64,000 nucleotides of DNA. Origin: Auanema rhodensis. Lineage: Eukaryota > Nematoda > Chromadorea > Rhabditida > Rhabditidae. The notes beneath the pieces were generated by a model that was given only the letters and a program-made list of their open reading frames with translations, searched no databases and was not told the origin of the DNA. The DNA is taken from contig OZ059896.1 in the NCBI GenBank assembly GCA_964057225.1, forward strand, positions 18,410,501-18,474,500, read 5' to 3'. Both the position numbers and the translations under genes were made by a program. Positions 28,990-38,775 of the stretch are shown here, piece after piece (position 1 is the first letter of the stretch; each line of letters begins with the position of its first letter).

Positions 28990-29372
28990 TGTCACATCTG
29001 CAAGCACATGGTAAACATGTGCGCGCTATTCAAATAGCGGGAGCCTGAACAAGCCCCGCCTACAACATGGGACACACATGACACTCTTGCTTCTGGCCTA
29101 ACCCAGATAGGTTGTCTTATAGTCATGTGAGTCTCATCTCTATATCATTTATATATATATACTCTATTAAATACTTCATTATATCTCTTTATATTCTTTC
29201 TTAATGTAATTCTTATATTGTATTTTCTTGTTATCTGATAATGAATCCTTTTCTCTTTAAGTATTTGTCTTAATAAGGAAATCGGGGCGTTCGGGTCTGC
29301 CTACCTAAGGAACAAGGTAGAAGTACATATATCTTCCGACCATGAAGAGACGGGAAGAAACAATATGTAACG
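28990..29372 (+). repeat. 3' LTR of B
   Basis: 383 bp, about 98% identical to 21260-21640 by eye. It is followed by ACTG, the target duplication. Confidence 0.92.
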
Positions 29373-29376
29373 ACTG

Positions 29377-30237
29377 TATTGCCCTTTGTTGGCAATAACC
29401 TTCTCCCACTTTTCTTTCAGCTTTCGAATTCCGTTTCTGAAAAATAGTTTACTTTTAGATGCAAAAAAGATTTTAACAAAATTTTCAACTTCCTCTAAGG
29501 TTTTGAAGTTTTCACCCCTTAAACTATGTTCCATTGATCTAAATAGATGGTAATCTGTTGGAGCAAGATCCGGAGAGTATGGGGGATGCTTCAAAACCGT
29601 CCATTTCATGTCCTGAAGCGTCTGTTGAGCTTTCGCACAACAGTGTGGGCGCGCGTTGTCGTGCAGTAGAGCGATGCTCCTGTTTCTGAGCCCCTCATCA
29701 GCTTCAATGGCAGCATGAAGTTTTCTGAGTTGCTCAGAATAAAAATAGGAGCAGAGAATCCACTTCTCGTCTCCAGTTACCAAACTTTTGAAAAAACCCC
29801 TTTTTTGGCTCATTTTCAGAAGATCCTGAGCCAAACTTATTCTTGATCTGAGATTACTCTCAGTCAGAACATGCGGGGAAAAAGGTGAAATTTTATGGAT
29901 TTTACCCATTTTTTTCAACCTTTTTGAAATAGCAACATCGCTGACTTTCAGAATGTTTCCCCATTTGAAGCTGAGTTGCTCCAGGATTCTCATCCAAAAC
30001 ATTCTGAAGGTCTGCGTTGCTGAATTTCTTACCAGCGCCAGACCTTGGACGATCTTTTAAATCGGTTCCGCCCGCTCTAAAACGCGAATACCATCTTTTG
30101 CAGGTGCTGTAGTTTGGAGATGAATCTCCATAAACAGCTCTCATTTTTTTAAAGGCTGCTTTCGCAGATAATCCTTCATTAAAATGATAAAAAAGAGTAT
30201 GGCGCGCATGAGTAGAATTCATAACGGAAAACAGCAA
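29377..30237 (-). pseudogene. Mariner (DD34D) transposase, frameshifted and interrupted by B
   Basis: An N-terminal helix-turn-helix block (30237-29902: STCKRWYSRFRAGG, DLKDRPRSG) and a catalytic block (about 29940-29377). Catalytic residues are D in VTGDEKWI, D in LLHDNARPH and D in LAPTDYHLF, with 34 residues between the last two, the mariner signature. The two blocks are in different frames, so the copy is dead. B is inserted a few codons before the stop; the last codons lie at 21219-21255. Confidence 0.88.
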
Positions 30238-30401
30238 AAAAAAAGATGGAAAATAAAAATCAATTTTTCAAACAAAAAAATTTGTTTTTTGAAATTTTTT
30301 TTTTGATAATATTGTTTTAAAATATTCAAATTTCCTTAATTTTAAATAATTTTGAATTTTAATTTTTTTTCTAAACTTTTCGAAAAAATTCGAAAAACTA
30401 G
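30238..30401. other. Mariner 5' flank and junction with PolB
   Basis: AT-rich, with runs of T and a G9 run just before PolB sequence begins. An AAATTATTTAAAATTA-like stretch near 30330 is a weak inverted match to 21219-21255, so the mariner 5' end may be near 30350. Confidence 0.4.
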
Positions 30402-33058
30402 GGGGGGGGCGCAAGACTTAGTTCGGGACCTAATATATCCTGACCCCATTTTAAATGGGACCAAGATTATTAGCATGGTTGTCAAGCCTTTAAGAGGTCA
30501 AAACATTAACCATTTATGTTTTAAAGATAGTTATTTACTAGTGCCTTTACCCTTATCAGCGTTACCCAAGGCATTTGGTGTACCTGATATGAGTAAAGGA
30601 CAATTTCCATACCTCTATAATCACCCAATAAATTATGGCAAAGTGCTACTATCCTTGCCACCAAACCATTACTATTGTACTGCTAGAACGAAAGCAGAAG
30701 ATCTAGCTTCATTCAATGCTTGGTATGAGGAGCGTAATCAAAGTGTGTTTGATTTTGATGAGGAGCTTCTGGAATACTGTAGGACAGATGTCCGTATTTT
30801 AACCAACTGTATGAAAGTGTACATAAAGTTGGCCACCGCCACCACTGGCTGGAATTCTGTCATACAATGCATGACATTCGCCAGTTTTTCTTTATTCCAG
30901 GCAAGTTTTCAAAAATGCAAGCATTGTTTAAAGCAATTGTGTTTCAGTTGAAGATGAACCACATTAAAGAAAATCAAGTGGGTACTCTGCCTGAGACTGG
31001 TTATTATGCCGGCCAGAAGCAGAGTATAATTGCCATAAAGTACATAAAATGGCTAGAACAAGGATTACGCCGCCCATTAATGCATAAGCTTAATGGTGGT
31101 GAATTTGTTGTGAGAGTAGATGGTCAACGCTATCTACTTGATGCTTATGACAGTGTGGCTAATGATGGCTAAATGTAAAAAATGAAACATTTTGTAGTTT
31201 AATGGCTGTATCTATCATGGTTGCCCCCAGTGCACCAACAAGACTGCTATTGCACCAGGCAGAAATGGTGAAACAATGGAAGAGGTAACCAATACTTTTT
31301 TTAATCATTTTAAGCTGAAACATTTAGGTTTATGAAAAAACGACGAAAAGGCTTGAAGCTATTCAATGCCAGGGCATTAGTGTAACCACTGTGTGGGAAC
31401 ACGAAATTACTGCTCAAATGTCATCAAATGAGCAAATGGCAAATTTTATAAAGGTTGTAACTCGATTGGCACCTCGAGATGCCTTCACCGGCGGCCGAAC
31501 TCAAACATATAAGCTTCTGGCCCAAGCTTCGGATAGATACTCACTAGAGTATGTGGACTTTTGTTCACTTTATCCTTATGTAACGGCATTTGATGCCTAT
31601 TACCCTGTAGGTAATTCTAAAGTGATTACTGAGGGCTTTGAGAGTTTTGAGGCATGCTGCCCATACAAGGGCCTTGTGAAATGTGACGTGCTTGCACCCA
31701 CAAATTTGTTGTATCCTGTATTAGGAACACGCATAGGCGGTAAATTAATTTTTACAAACTGCCGCACATGTGCAAACAGAGGCAAAAATGTAACATGCCC
31801 GCACCAAGATGATGAAGACGCTCGAAAGCTGCATCTGACTGTAACGCGTTTAGAGTTCGAATGTGCCATACAGCATGGCTACAAAGTGCTTCATGTTTAT
31901 GAGGTTTGGCACTGGGATGAATGGCAGCAAGGAGGCCTATTCAAGGATTTTGTACAAAAGTACATAAAAATTAAGCAAGAGGCATCGGGCTGGCCTAAGC
32001 CAAATATGACAGAGGCTGAAAAGGTATGTGTCATGAAAAGTATGGCATTAAATAACATTTTACAGCTAAAATATCTCCAAGAGCACGAGGAGAACACTGG
32101 TGTTGCTCTGAAGAGCAACAAAATTGAAAAGAATGCGGCCATGCGTAGCATTGCCAAACCACAGCTGAATAGGTATGTAAACTTTTAAAAATAAAAATTT
32201 ACAAACTTGCTTATAGTGTATGGGGTAAAATGGGTCGAAGACCGGATAAAGCCCAAACCAAAATTATTGGTGTTGAGGATCCTGAAATTGGTAGGATCAT
32301 AACTGATCCTGCAAGGGAGCTCACGGGCTTCAAAATTGTGGACGATGTGGCGTACTGTACAACAGTGCCAGAAGACTCACACTTGGCACCAGCGCCATTT
32401 ACAAATGTAGCCATAGCGGCTTATACAACCGCTCATGCAAGGCTACTATTGTACTACTGTATACTTGTACTACTACTATTGAAAAAATTGGAAAGAACTT
32501 GGTGTATACAGGTAATTTTATACTTTGTATACAATTTAAACGTACATCATTTAGACACCGATTCTCTAATTTATTTAAAATGCCTCGATCAGCCTGATCC
32601 AATTGAGGGTATGAAAGGTGAATGGTTAGGTAAACTAACCTCAGAAATACCCGATGGTTGGTCAATGACCAAATTTGTTTCACCAGCTGCAAAAGTTTAT
32701 AGTTATGAGCTAGTAAATGCAGCTGGTCAGGTCAAGTATATCACCAAGGCAAAGGGAGTGGTAAGTATAAAAATATATTATTGAGAAACTTTTTAAAATT
32801 ACAGACGCTGGACCACACGGCAGCCACCGTGGTAAACTATCAAAGTATGGAGCGATTGGTTCGAGGACTCGTGATGGATGGAGAAAAATTGGTTTTAAAA
32901 ACCAAAACAACATTATTAAAGAGGCAGTTGGTTCCATATCCACGATGGACATGACAAAGAGTACCAAGGTCGTAATGAATAAACTTCGTTATCTAGACGA
33001 TTTTAGTACTTTACCCTATGGTCATTGTGAATACTTTTTAATATATTTGAATTTATAA
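30402..33058 (+). pseudogene. PolB: Maverick protein-primed DNA polymerase B, spliced, 5'-truncated (Mav2)
   Basis: Seven exons are readable: 30402-30900, 30948-31154, 31198-31284, 31328-32172, 32217-32511, 32555-32760 and 32805 onward. The six introns are 43-47 nt; the first is GC-AG and the rest GT-AG. Visible parts: exonuclease (PLSALPKAFGV; YCRTDVRIL), the FNGCIYHGCPQC motif, polymerase motif A (YVDFCSLYPYV), motif B restored across an intron (KPQLN/SVWGKMG) and motif C restored across an intron (DTDS). The N-terminal part is missing at the mariner junction. There is a frame change near 32440-32480, a stop at 32952, and the C-terminal LDDFSTLPYGH is in another frame. The gene is therefore non-functional. 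Confidence 0.9.
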
Positions 33059-33172
33059 ATTTTGTTATTGCGTGTATATTTGTATATGGTTGTATTTATA
33101 AATTTTTATGTATAGTTGTATTAATAAGTTTTATTCTTCTCATCAAATGTTTTAAAGAGTTTATTACATACA
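33059..33172. other. Short spacer between PolB and MCP
   Basis: AT-rich 3' region shared by convergent PolB (plus) and MCP (minus). No ORF. Confidence 0.5.
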
Positions 33173-34322
33173 TTACAAACTGGTATCAATATATGGAGCA
33201 CGATTGTTGTCAAGAATAGAGTCATATTCTGCGTAAACAATAGCATATAAACCCTCTTGCGGCGTTTGTTGACCGAACTCCAATTTCAGGGCCACATTAC
33301 CTTGTCGTATAACATCAAATAACTCGGACGAGTGTACAGTCGGGGAAATATCAAATACAAAAAATGTGAAACCAGCTTTATACATTGCTGGTGTAATACC
33401 ATTGGATGAATCTGTACGACCAAGGCCCAAACCCTCCAACATGTCAATATATGCTGTGGCATAGGAAGAACGCCATTCTAAATTATAAGGGCGGGTAGGT
33501 ATTACCTGATTGTTGAGCGTCAAGTATATATTTTTCAATTCGAACGGTTTAAAGTTGAATGGCGAATGTTTAAAAGTACCATTATAGGCGTGTGCGCCGA
33601 CAAGACCTACTACAACACGTTTCGGTGTATGCGACGTGAGTAATATGTTATTGGGTGAATCCAAACGGCCTCCTTCTATGAAATAAGATCGCATTTTCAC
33701 TGACGTCATGGGGTAGTGTATTCGTTCCTTTACAAGTTTATCTTCTATAGCCATAGCTAATCCAGCGTTTAGATCAAACTCTTGAATAAGCAAGTGTACA
33801 TCGTTGATATCTATTTTCAGGTTTGGAAACTCCTCTTTCATTGCAGCATCCTTGCTTTCATTATTCCATCCAAGTGTGTCAATTAAGAAATTATCACGGT
33901 TTGGATATGCAGTTAGCTCCATTTTTGAATAGTTTACAGACAGTCGTTCCTGATTGAATAAGTCGATACTGATGGGAGCAGCCATCTCACACAATATGCC
34001 ATTTTTAACAAGCCCTTCTCGCGCTCTAAATCCAGGACTGGCTGCATTATCTATATATCTATCCGCATAATAGCCTGATATGGCAAGTTTGCTCTCTTTA
34101 ACATCGTTGCTATACATTAGAATATTCTCAATATATGTTTTGTAGGCATGATTTACGGTAGAGTCATACACGCTAACATCACCAATTTTTAAATGATACG
34201 AGTGTATCAAACTGGCTGCAAATTGTTGGCATGGTGCAAAAACAAGGTTGTCTGGTACTGGATCGCCGTTTGTGGTTACAATTTTGAATTTTACATTCAA
34301 CCAACACCTTCTCAAATTAAGT
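33173..34322 (-). pseudogene. MCP: Maverick major capsid protein, N-terminus deleted (Mav2)
   Basis: From LRRCWLNVKFK to the stop, about 380 codons match Mav1 MCP with only a handful of substitutions (by eye about 98%). The C-terminus, missing in Mav1, is complete here and ends NNRAPYIDTSL. The first 60 residues are lost in a deletion that fuses the frame to the small basic gene; the apparent Met at 34363 comes from that foreign part. Confidence 0.88.
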
Positions 34323-34535
34323 TGCCAGTATACCACCCAGTCCATGACCTCTCTGTATACCACTTTGAAACATCATTCCACTAAATGGCGCCCCACCCAT
34401 TTGTTGATTCAAAAGTGTTGTCCATTGAATTGAGTTCAAGTCTAGAAGGAGGTGTAGCATATTGAACCGCACGTGCGCAATACAAAAGTTACACTGGATC
34501 ATTTTACTAAATGTATTCGTCTGAAATAGCGTCAC
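34323..34535 (-). pseudogene. Small Maverick virion-type protein, N-terminal fragment (Mav2)
   Basis: Carries the Gly-rich N-terminal motif (QMGGAPFSGMMFQSG, HGLGGIL) typical of the small Polinton protein near MCP. It is cut where the deletion into MCP begins. The complementary C-terminal half is in Mav1 at 13437. Its start region overlaps the PRO start, which is on the other strand. Confidence 0.55.
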
Positions 34536-34966
34536 TATTGCGATCTGTCCGCATCACTCGAAAACTATTCCTAGGTGTATTTAGCGCCAATACTCTACCC
34601 AAAACACGTCGAAAGAATTTTGCACTTGTTGTAAATACTGACACACACGATAAACCGGGCACACATTGGCAAGTCATCTTTGTACGTAATGATCAAGCCT
34701 ACTTTTTTTGTAGCTTGGGTTATAAAATGAACAAGTACATTCGTCATTAACTGGCCAAATATAAAAATGTAAAAGTTAATACTTGCAAACCACAACGCAT
34801 AATTGAATACACTTGTGGTGGTTATGCAATATTTGTAATACTAATGTTGTCAGCTGGTAATACATTTGAAAACATTTGTTCATTATTTAAACTATTACAA
34901 AACGATGATGTCTTTATTAAAGCGTTTATGCATAAAGTATTCGACTATAAATTATCTAGCATATGA
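34511..34966 (+). pseudogene. PRO: Maverick adenain-like protease with premature stop (Mav2)
   Basis: Natural N-terminus MYSSEIASLL, then the His motif GTHWQVIF. A TAA at 34748-34750 replaces a sense codon read through in Mav1. The rest of the frame continues to TGA 34964-34966 and includes the Cys motif YTCGGYAIF. The enzyme would lose its nucleophile. Confidence 0.85.
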
Positions 34967-35026
34967 GCAACTTCGCCATTAAAACGTCACCTGCTACATT
35001 AGGTGGTCAGTTATGAATATTCCCTG

Positions 35027-35176
35027 TCACTGTGAATTATGTATAAGATACACGTTGGAACAATCTGTACGAACACCCCTGTACAAAAAGATTTCGAAAC
35101 GTATTTCAGTGCCATTCATTGAAGGAATATCTCTGGGACTAGGCTTTTGTACAACACTAGTCATTACTCCACTCAT
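35027..35176 (-). CDS. Conserved 49-aa Maverick ORF (Mav2)
   Basis: Same length, start and stop as the Mav1 ORF at 12826-12975. It begins MSGVMTSVVQKPSPRDIP, with about four amino-acid changes in total. Its start abuts the TATA box of the divergent C2H2 gene. Confidence 0.5.
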   Translation of the reverse strand: MSGVMTSVVQKPSPRDIPSMNGTEIRFEIFLYRGVRTDCSNVYLIHNSQ

Positions 35177-35186
35177 TATATAAAAG
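35177..35186 (+). promoter_or_regulatory. TATA box of the C2H2 gene (Mav2)
   Basis: TATATAAAAG, 39 nt before the ATG at 35225; conserved in Mav1. Confidence 0.68.
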
Positions 35187-35224
35187 TGAGTTGACTGTGT
35201 GTGGTTGTTTTTTATTTTCCTCTA

Positions 35225-35689
35225 ATGGTACTTTTATGTAACAAGTATTGTGTTACGTGCAAGGAAATATTTTCATCAACCAAGCATTTTAGTGATCACG
35301 TATTGAAAAGACATAACAGGATTCAACCCGTATGTAACAGTTATATCTGCAATGCTGACTTTATTCAAAAATATGGACATTTGGATGGTGTTCGTAGACG
35401 TTTGTGCCCTTATTGTAGTGAAACTTTTGGAACAAGATTCAATTGTCAGCTTCATATTCGGCGTCTTCATAATAGTAATGGAACGAATGGTAAAGATGGT
35501 GATGGAAATGACACTAGCGAACCCTCTGAAAAAACTGAGGAGTTTGTACAGTCAACCGAACCAAAACGATGCCGCAGCAATAGTGACGGAGAACATTCAC
35601 AACACGAGCCGAGCGACAAACAAAACTGCCCTGAACTATCTTTTAAACCTTCGAAAATAAAAATGTGTTATTGTATAACTGTTGAATAA
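35225..35689 (+). CDS. Maverick two-finger C2H2 protein (Mav2)
   Basis: From ATG 35225 (MVLLCNKYCVTCKEIF) the 154-aa frame has two C2H2 fingers: CVTCKEIF ... H-x4-H at about residues 9-30, and CPYCSETF ... H-x4-H at about 60-82. A Ser/Glu-rich tail ends in CYCITVE. Intact here; the Mav1 copy lost finger 1. It lies between PRO and mCP and is not part of the standard Polinton core set as I know it. A DNA-binding or regulatory role is inferred. Confidence 0.8.
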   Translation: MVLLCNKYCVTCKEIFSSTKHFSDHVLKRHNRIQPVCNSYICNADFIQKYGHLDGVRRRLCPYCSETFGTRFNCQLHIRRLHNSNGTNGKDGDGNDTSEPSEKTEEFVQSTEPKRCRSNSDGEHSQHEPSDKQNCPELSFKPSKIKMCYCITVE

Positions 35690-35694
35690 AACGT

Positions 35695-36549
35695 TTATTT
35701 CATATTTTTAACATGTAATGTAACAACTGTAGAACCATAATTAAATTGCATAGGACGACCAAATTCATCTAAAATTTCAATACGTATGGTATCGAGTGTT
35801 TGCTAAGTGATTGGTACATAACGAATAGGATTAAATGTTTTGGCAATCATTTTACCAAATTCAGTAGGAGGTGGTACAGGTAAACATGCAAGTAAATTAG
35901 CTTTCACATTACCGAGAATGGAATATTCTACAATATCACAATATATATACATCGTATTAATGTTGTTTGAAAAATCGGGGCGCCTGGCTATTAACGTGTC
36001 GTTGATAATTTTATTCTCAAAGCCAAGAAAATATGCGAGAGCATCACCGAGTGTTGCATTCAATAATAGCCGCTTACTTGTTACAAACTCTATGCGTTGT
36101 AGTGTTTTGTTAAACCGAAACGCGGCGTCTGCCAGCATTTCCTTGACAAGTTTAGCCTCAGCTTGTCGATTATTATACCACTTTTTCACATCTTCATCTT
36201 TATCTATCAAACCCTTTATACGTGCTTCTTCCTCAGCTCCAAGAGGTTTAGTGCTGCTAGCAATAAATTGTTCTTTTCCAGCATTGATTCCGCGTATTAT
36301 TTCATCACCATTTGCATAGTTACCTTTGGGTAAGTGCAGAATAAACTTTCTGTTGGAAAAACGTAGTGTATAAGAAAGATTTTCTGGTACATTTAATATC
36401 GAACACGGAAAAATTATGTCTGTCAGCCCAATGCAATATCTGTTATTGCGTAGCCTTAATGTTTCAGGTAACCTGATAAGAAACACTGATGAGGTATTAC
36501 TTTTTTCAGAGTCAACTGATGATGGAAGAGTAATGTAAAAATCATCCAT
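35695..36549 (-). pseudogene. Maverick minor capsid (penton-like) protein with late stop (Mav2)
   Basis: Frame from MDDFYITLPSSV through the region uninterrupted by A1. A TAG at about 35803-35805 replaces a Lys codon of Mav1, removing about 36 C-terminal residues; the remaining frame continues to TAA 35695-35697. It supplies the empty-site reference for A1 (around 36122-36130). Confidence 0.87.
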
Positions 36550-36628
36550 GACAAACCACCACTTGATACGTGTACACTATTGCAAATGAAATCATTTGCA
36601 TTTAAGGTACATTCACGAGTGGTTGATT
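36550..36628. promoter_or_regulatory. Divergent mCP/ATPase promoter with palindrome (Mav2)
   Basis: 79 bp between divergent starts. At 36581-36600 is TGCAAATGA-AA-TCATTTGCA, a near-perfect palindrome holding octamer-like ATTTGCAT. In Mav1 one arm is replaced by TATAAATGA, so the palindrome is not conserved as such. Confidence 0.4.
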
Positions 36629-37276
36629 ATGGTTTTCAGCTTCAAACTACCCAGTCAGACAACTGTAATAGGGGCAACGCAATGTGGTAAAACTACCCTT
36701 TTAAAATGTATATGTGAAAATACTGAAAAGTTTTTCAACGTCCCCACTGATAGAATATTCTGGTTCAGTCAATGTGGAGCATCGTCAGGTGTTCCATTAA
36801 ATGATGAGCGTTTAATAGTTAATCAAGAACCACCTGATCCGGATATAATAAAAGAGCAAAAGGGAGTAAACACCATACTAGTGCTGGATGATTTGATGAA
36901 TTTTTTCTCATCGAATAAAGCGGCTAAAGAATTACTCAACAACATTTTCACAGTGTGGGCACATCACTGGAATTTGGCAGTGTTTAATCTTGTGCAAGCT
37001 GCATTTCAGCTCGACAGGACCAGTCGAATTAATAGTACATATATAATACTGATGAAAAGTCATTCGGATATATTACAAATACGTAATTGTCTGCAACAAT
37101 TATTTGGCCCCCGCTTTAAAAATGCTCTAGAAGCATATGATGATGCAATGTCTACACCCTATAGTCATTTACTGATTGACAACCATCCTTTAACAAATGA
37201 GAAACAGCGTATACTATCAGATATAACAGCGGAGCACCCTATTGTTTATGTCGCCAGAAATATATTCAGTGTTTAA
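36629..37276 (+). CDS. ATP: Maverick FtsK/HerA-type packaging ATPase (Mav2)
   Basis: A 215-aa frame from ATG 36629 (MVFSFKLPSQ). Walker A is GATQCGKT at residues 15-22 and Walker B is TILVLDD at 82-88. Polinton ATPases of this family are thought to pump DNA into the capsid. Length and motifs are complete, making this one of the few intact core genes here. Start chosen because the upstream in-frame codons contain no ATG before 36629 and Mav1 has the same Met. Confidence 0.88.
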   Translation: MVFSFKLPSQTTVIGATQCGKTTLLKCICENTEKFFNVPTDRIFWFSQCGASSGVPLNDERLIVNQEPPDPDIIKEQKGVNTILVLDDLMNFFSSNKAAKELLNNIFTVWAHHWNLAVFNLVQAAFQLDRTSRINSTYIILMKSHSDILQIRNCLQQLFGPRFKNALEAYDDAMSTPYSHLLIDNHPLTNEKQRILSDITAEHPIVYVARNIFSV

Positions 37277-37288
37277 TGTTCATGTTCA

Positions 37289-38048
37289 ATGAGTGGTCGT
37301 ATTTTGTTAAATTACAACTTTTTATCTTCTCTTCTTGCCAAAACCCCTTGTTCTGTTTCCTCATTTTCTTTTTCACAAATTGAAATTATTGTTGAAATTG
37401 TATTTAATATTGTGAAAAATACGCACAATCATAAATATCGTCTAATCCCTGTTGCTGATGAAACGCTGAATATAGACAAGTTTGATGCTGAATTGAAGTT
37501 CTTACGAGAGAATAAATCTATAACCGATTATAAAAAGGCTGAAGTTGCCAAGAAAGTATAACAATTTGTGGGAGAAATTTCCTGAGGTGCGTACAAACAA
37601 AAATAACCAACTTGTGATTAATAATGAGCCCGTACCAAACACAAATATTACGAAAATTTTGGATTTTGTACTGGATAAAACAAAAACGGAACCCAATGGA
37701 TTCTCAGTATTAGCCCAATTCTTAGCCAGTAATGGGGTCTCTAACCCTAACAAGAAGGCAAAAAATGTAGAGCCTGCCGTCAGTAACAAGGATTCAGTTG
37801 ATCCTCTGCCTACATCCACATCGGCTGTCACAGACTTTGATGCTACTATTAATATAATACCTAGAACACCACGCCATCGTAAGGCTGTTATTCGATATTC
37901 ACCCTCTCCGCGTCGTACATTCAAATCCAAAGCTATAAATAAAAAGGCAAAACCCTCTGACACTGGTGAATCATATTACACACCTCAGGCGGGAGAAACC
38001 CAGAATGGCAAAGGCCGTAAACGATTCTACATTAGATTATGGAAGTAA
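37289..38048 (+). pseudogene. Maverick basic protein, frameshifted (Mav2)
   Basis: Two frames: MSGRILLNYNFLSS... to a stop at 37561, and a second from about 37545 (YNNLWEKFPEVRTNK) to 38048. They join naturally around KKAEVAKK, so a one-base indel is likely. The second half is Lys/Arg/Pro-rich and equals the Mav1 fragment at 2475. Family unknown; position between ATPase and INT is shared by both copies. Confidence 0.65.
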
Positions 38049-38775
38049 TGTTTTGGAGAACATTTATTATAACATTAAGCATCCAGCTTCTTATACGTCT
38101 GCCAAAAATCTATTATTGGAAGCGCGAAAGCATGGCATCGCAAAAGCACAAGTTGAAAGTTTTTTGCAAAACTCTGAAACTTTTACACGTCATATACCAA
38201 CCAGACTGCATATGCAGACTAAAGACTAGAGGCTGTGGGGTCGATTCCTAACAATGCAAGCAGATTTGGTTGATATGCAAAAATATAAAAAATCAAATGA
38301 CGGCTATGCTTACATGTTGACCATGATTGATGTTTATACACGCATGTTATATGTTAGGCCTTTGAAAACTAAAGGTGGTATAGAGGTTGCTACTGCATTT
38401 GAAAATGTATTCAAGGATTTTATACCAATCCAACTAATAACGGATAACGGTGAAGAGTTTTATAATAGTCATTGTGAAAAACTATTCAAAAAGTTTGCCA
38501 TACTGCACGGATCTACAAGTTCACCACAAAAGGCCGCAATGGTGGAGCGAGCAAATAGAACCTTAAAAACGCGCATGATGAAATATCTCTATTACAAGAA
38601 TAATCATCGATGGATTGATATACTAGATAATTTGGTCGAAGGAATAAACAAATCTTATAATCGGTCGATTAAAATGCGCCCCGTAGATGTTACAGCTAAT
38701 ATATTCGTTGAAGAATATGCACCAGCTGTTCGCAACCGATTCAAAATTGGTGTTAATGTTCGCATAAGCAAGAAC
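37966..38775 (+). pseudogene. INT: Maverick integrase, nonsense and truncated (Mav2)
   Basis: Aligns with Mav1 INT. TAG near 38227 together with small indels breaks the region that in Mav1 reads KKTGGCGRF. The DDE core (QADLVDM, LITDNG, MVERANRT) is intact downstream, but the copy stops at RISKN (38775). The chromodomain and the rest of the Maverick end are missing. Confidence 0.9.

Larger units (their letters stand above)
21260..29372 (+). mobile_element. LTR retroelement B: relative of A with gag-glycoprotein-pol order, degenerate
   Basis: 8,113 bp, LTRs 21260-21640 and 28990-29372, TSD ACTG (21256-21259 and 29373-29376). The LTR begins TG but ends in CG, which is unusual; the PBS position and the TSD both support this end. 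Internal order is PBS, gag, glycoprotein, remnant pol (RNase H end and integrase), polypurine tract. The two LTRs differ at roughly seven sites plus a 2-bp indel, so B is older than A1. Its coding regions carry several frameshifts and a large pol deletion. Confidence 0.92.

Noticed and set aside
32399..32692. 97-aa minus-strand ORF in PolB
   Set aside because: Crosses PolB exons and an intron on the opposite strand; polymerase motifs on the plus strand explain the region.
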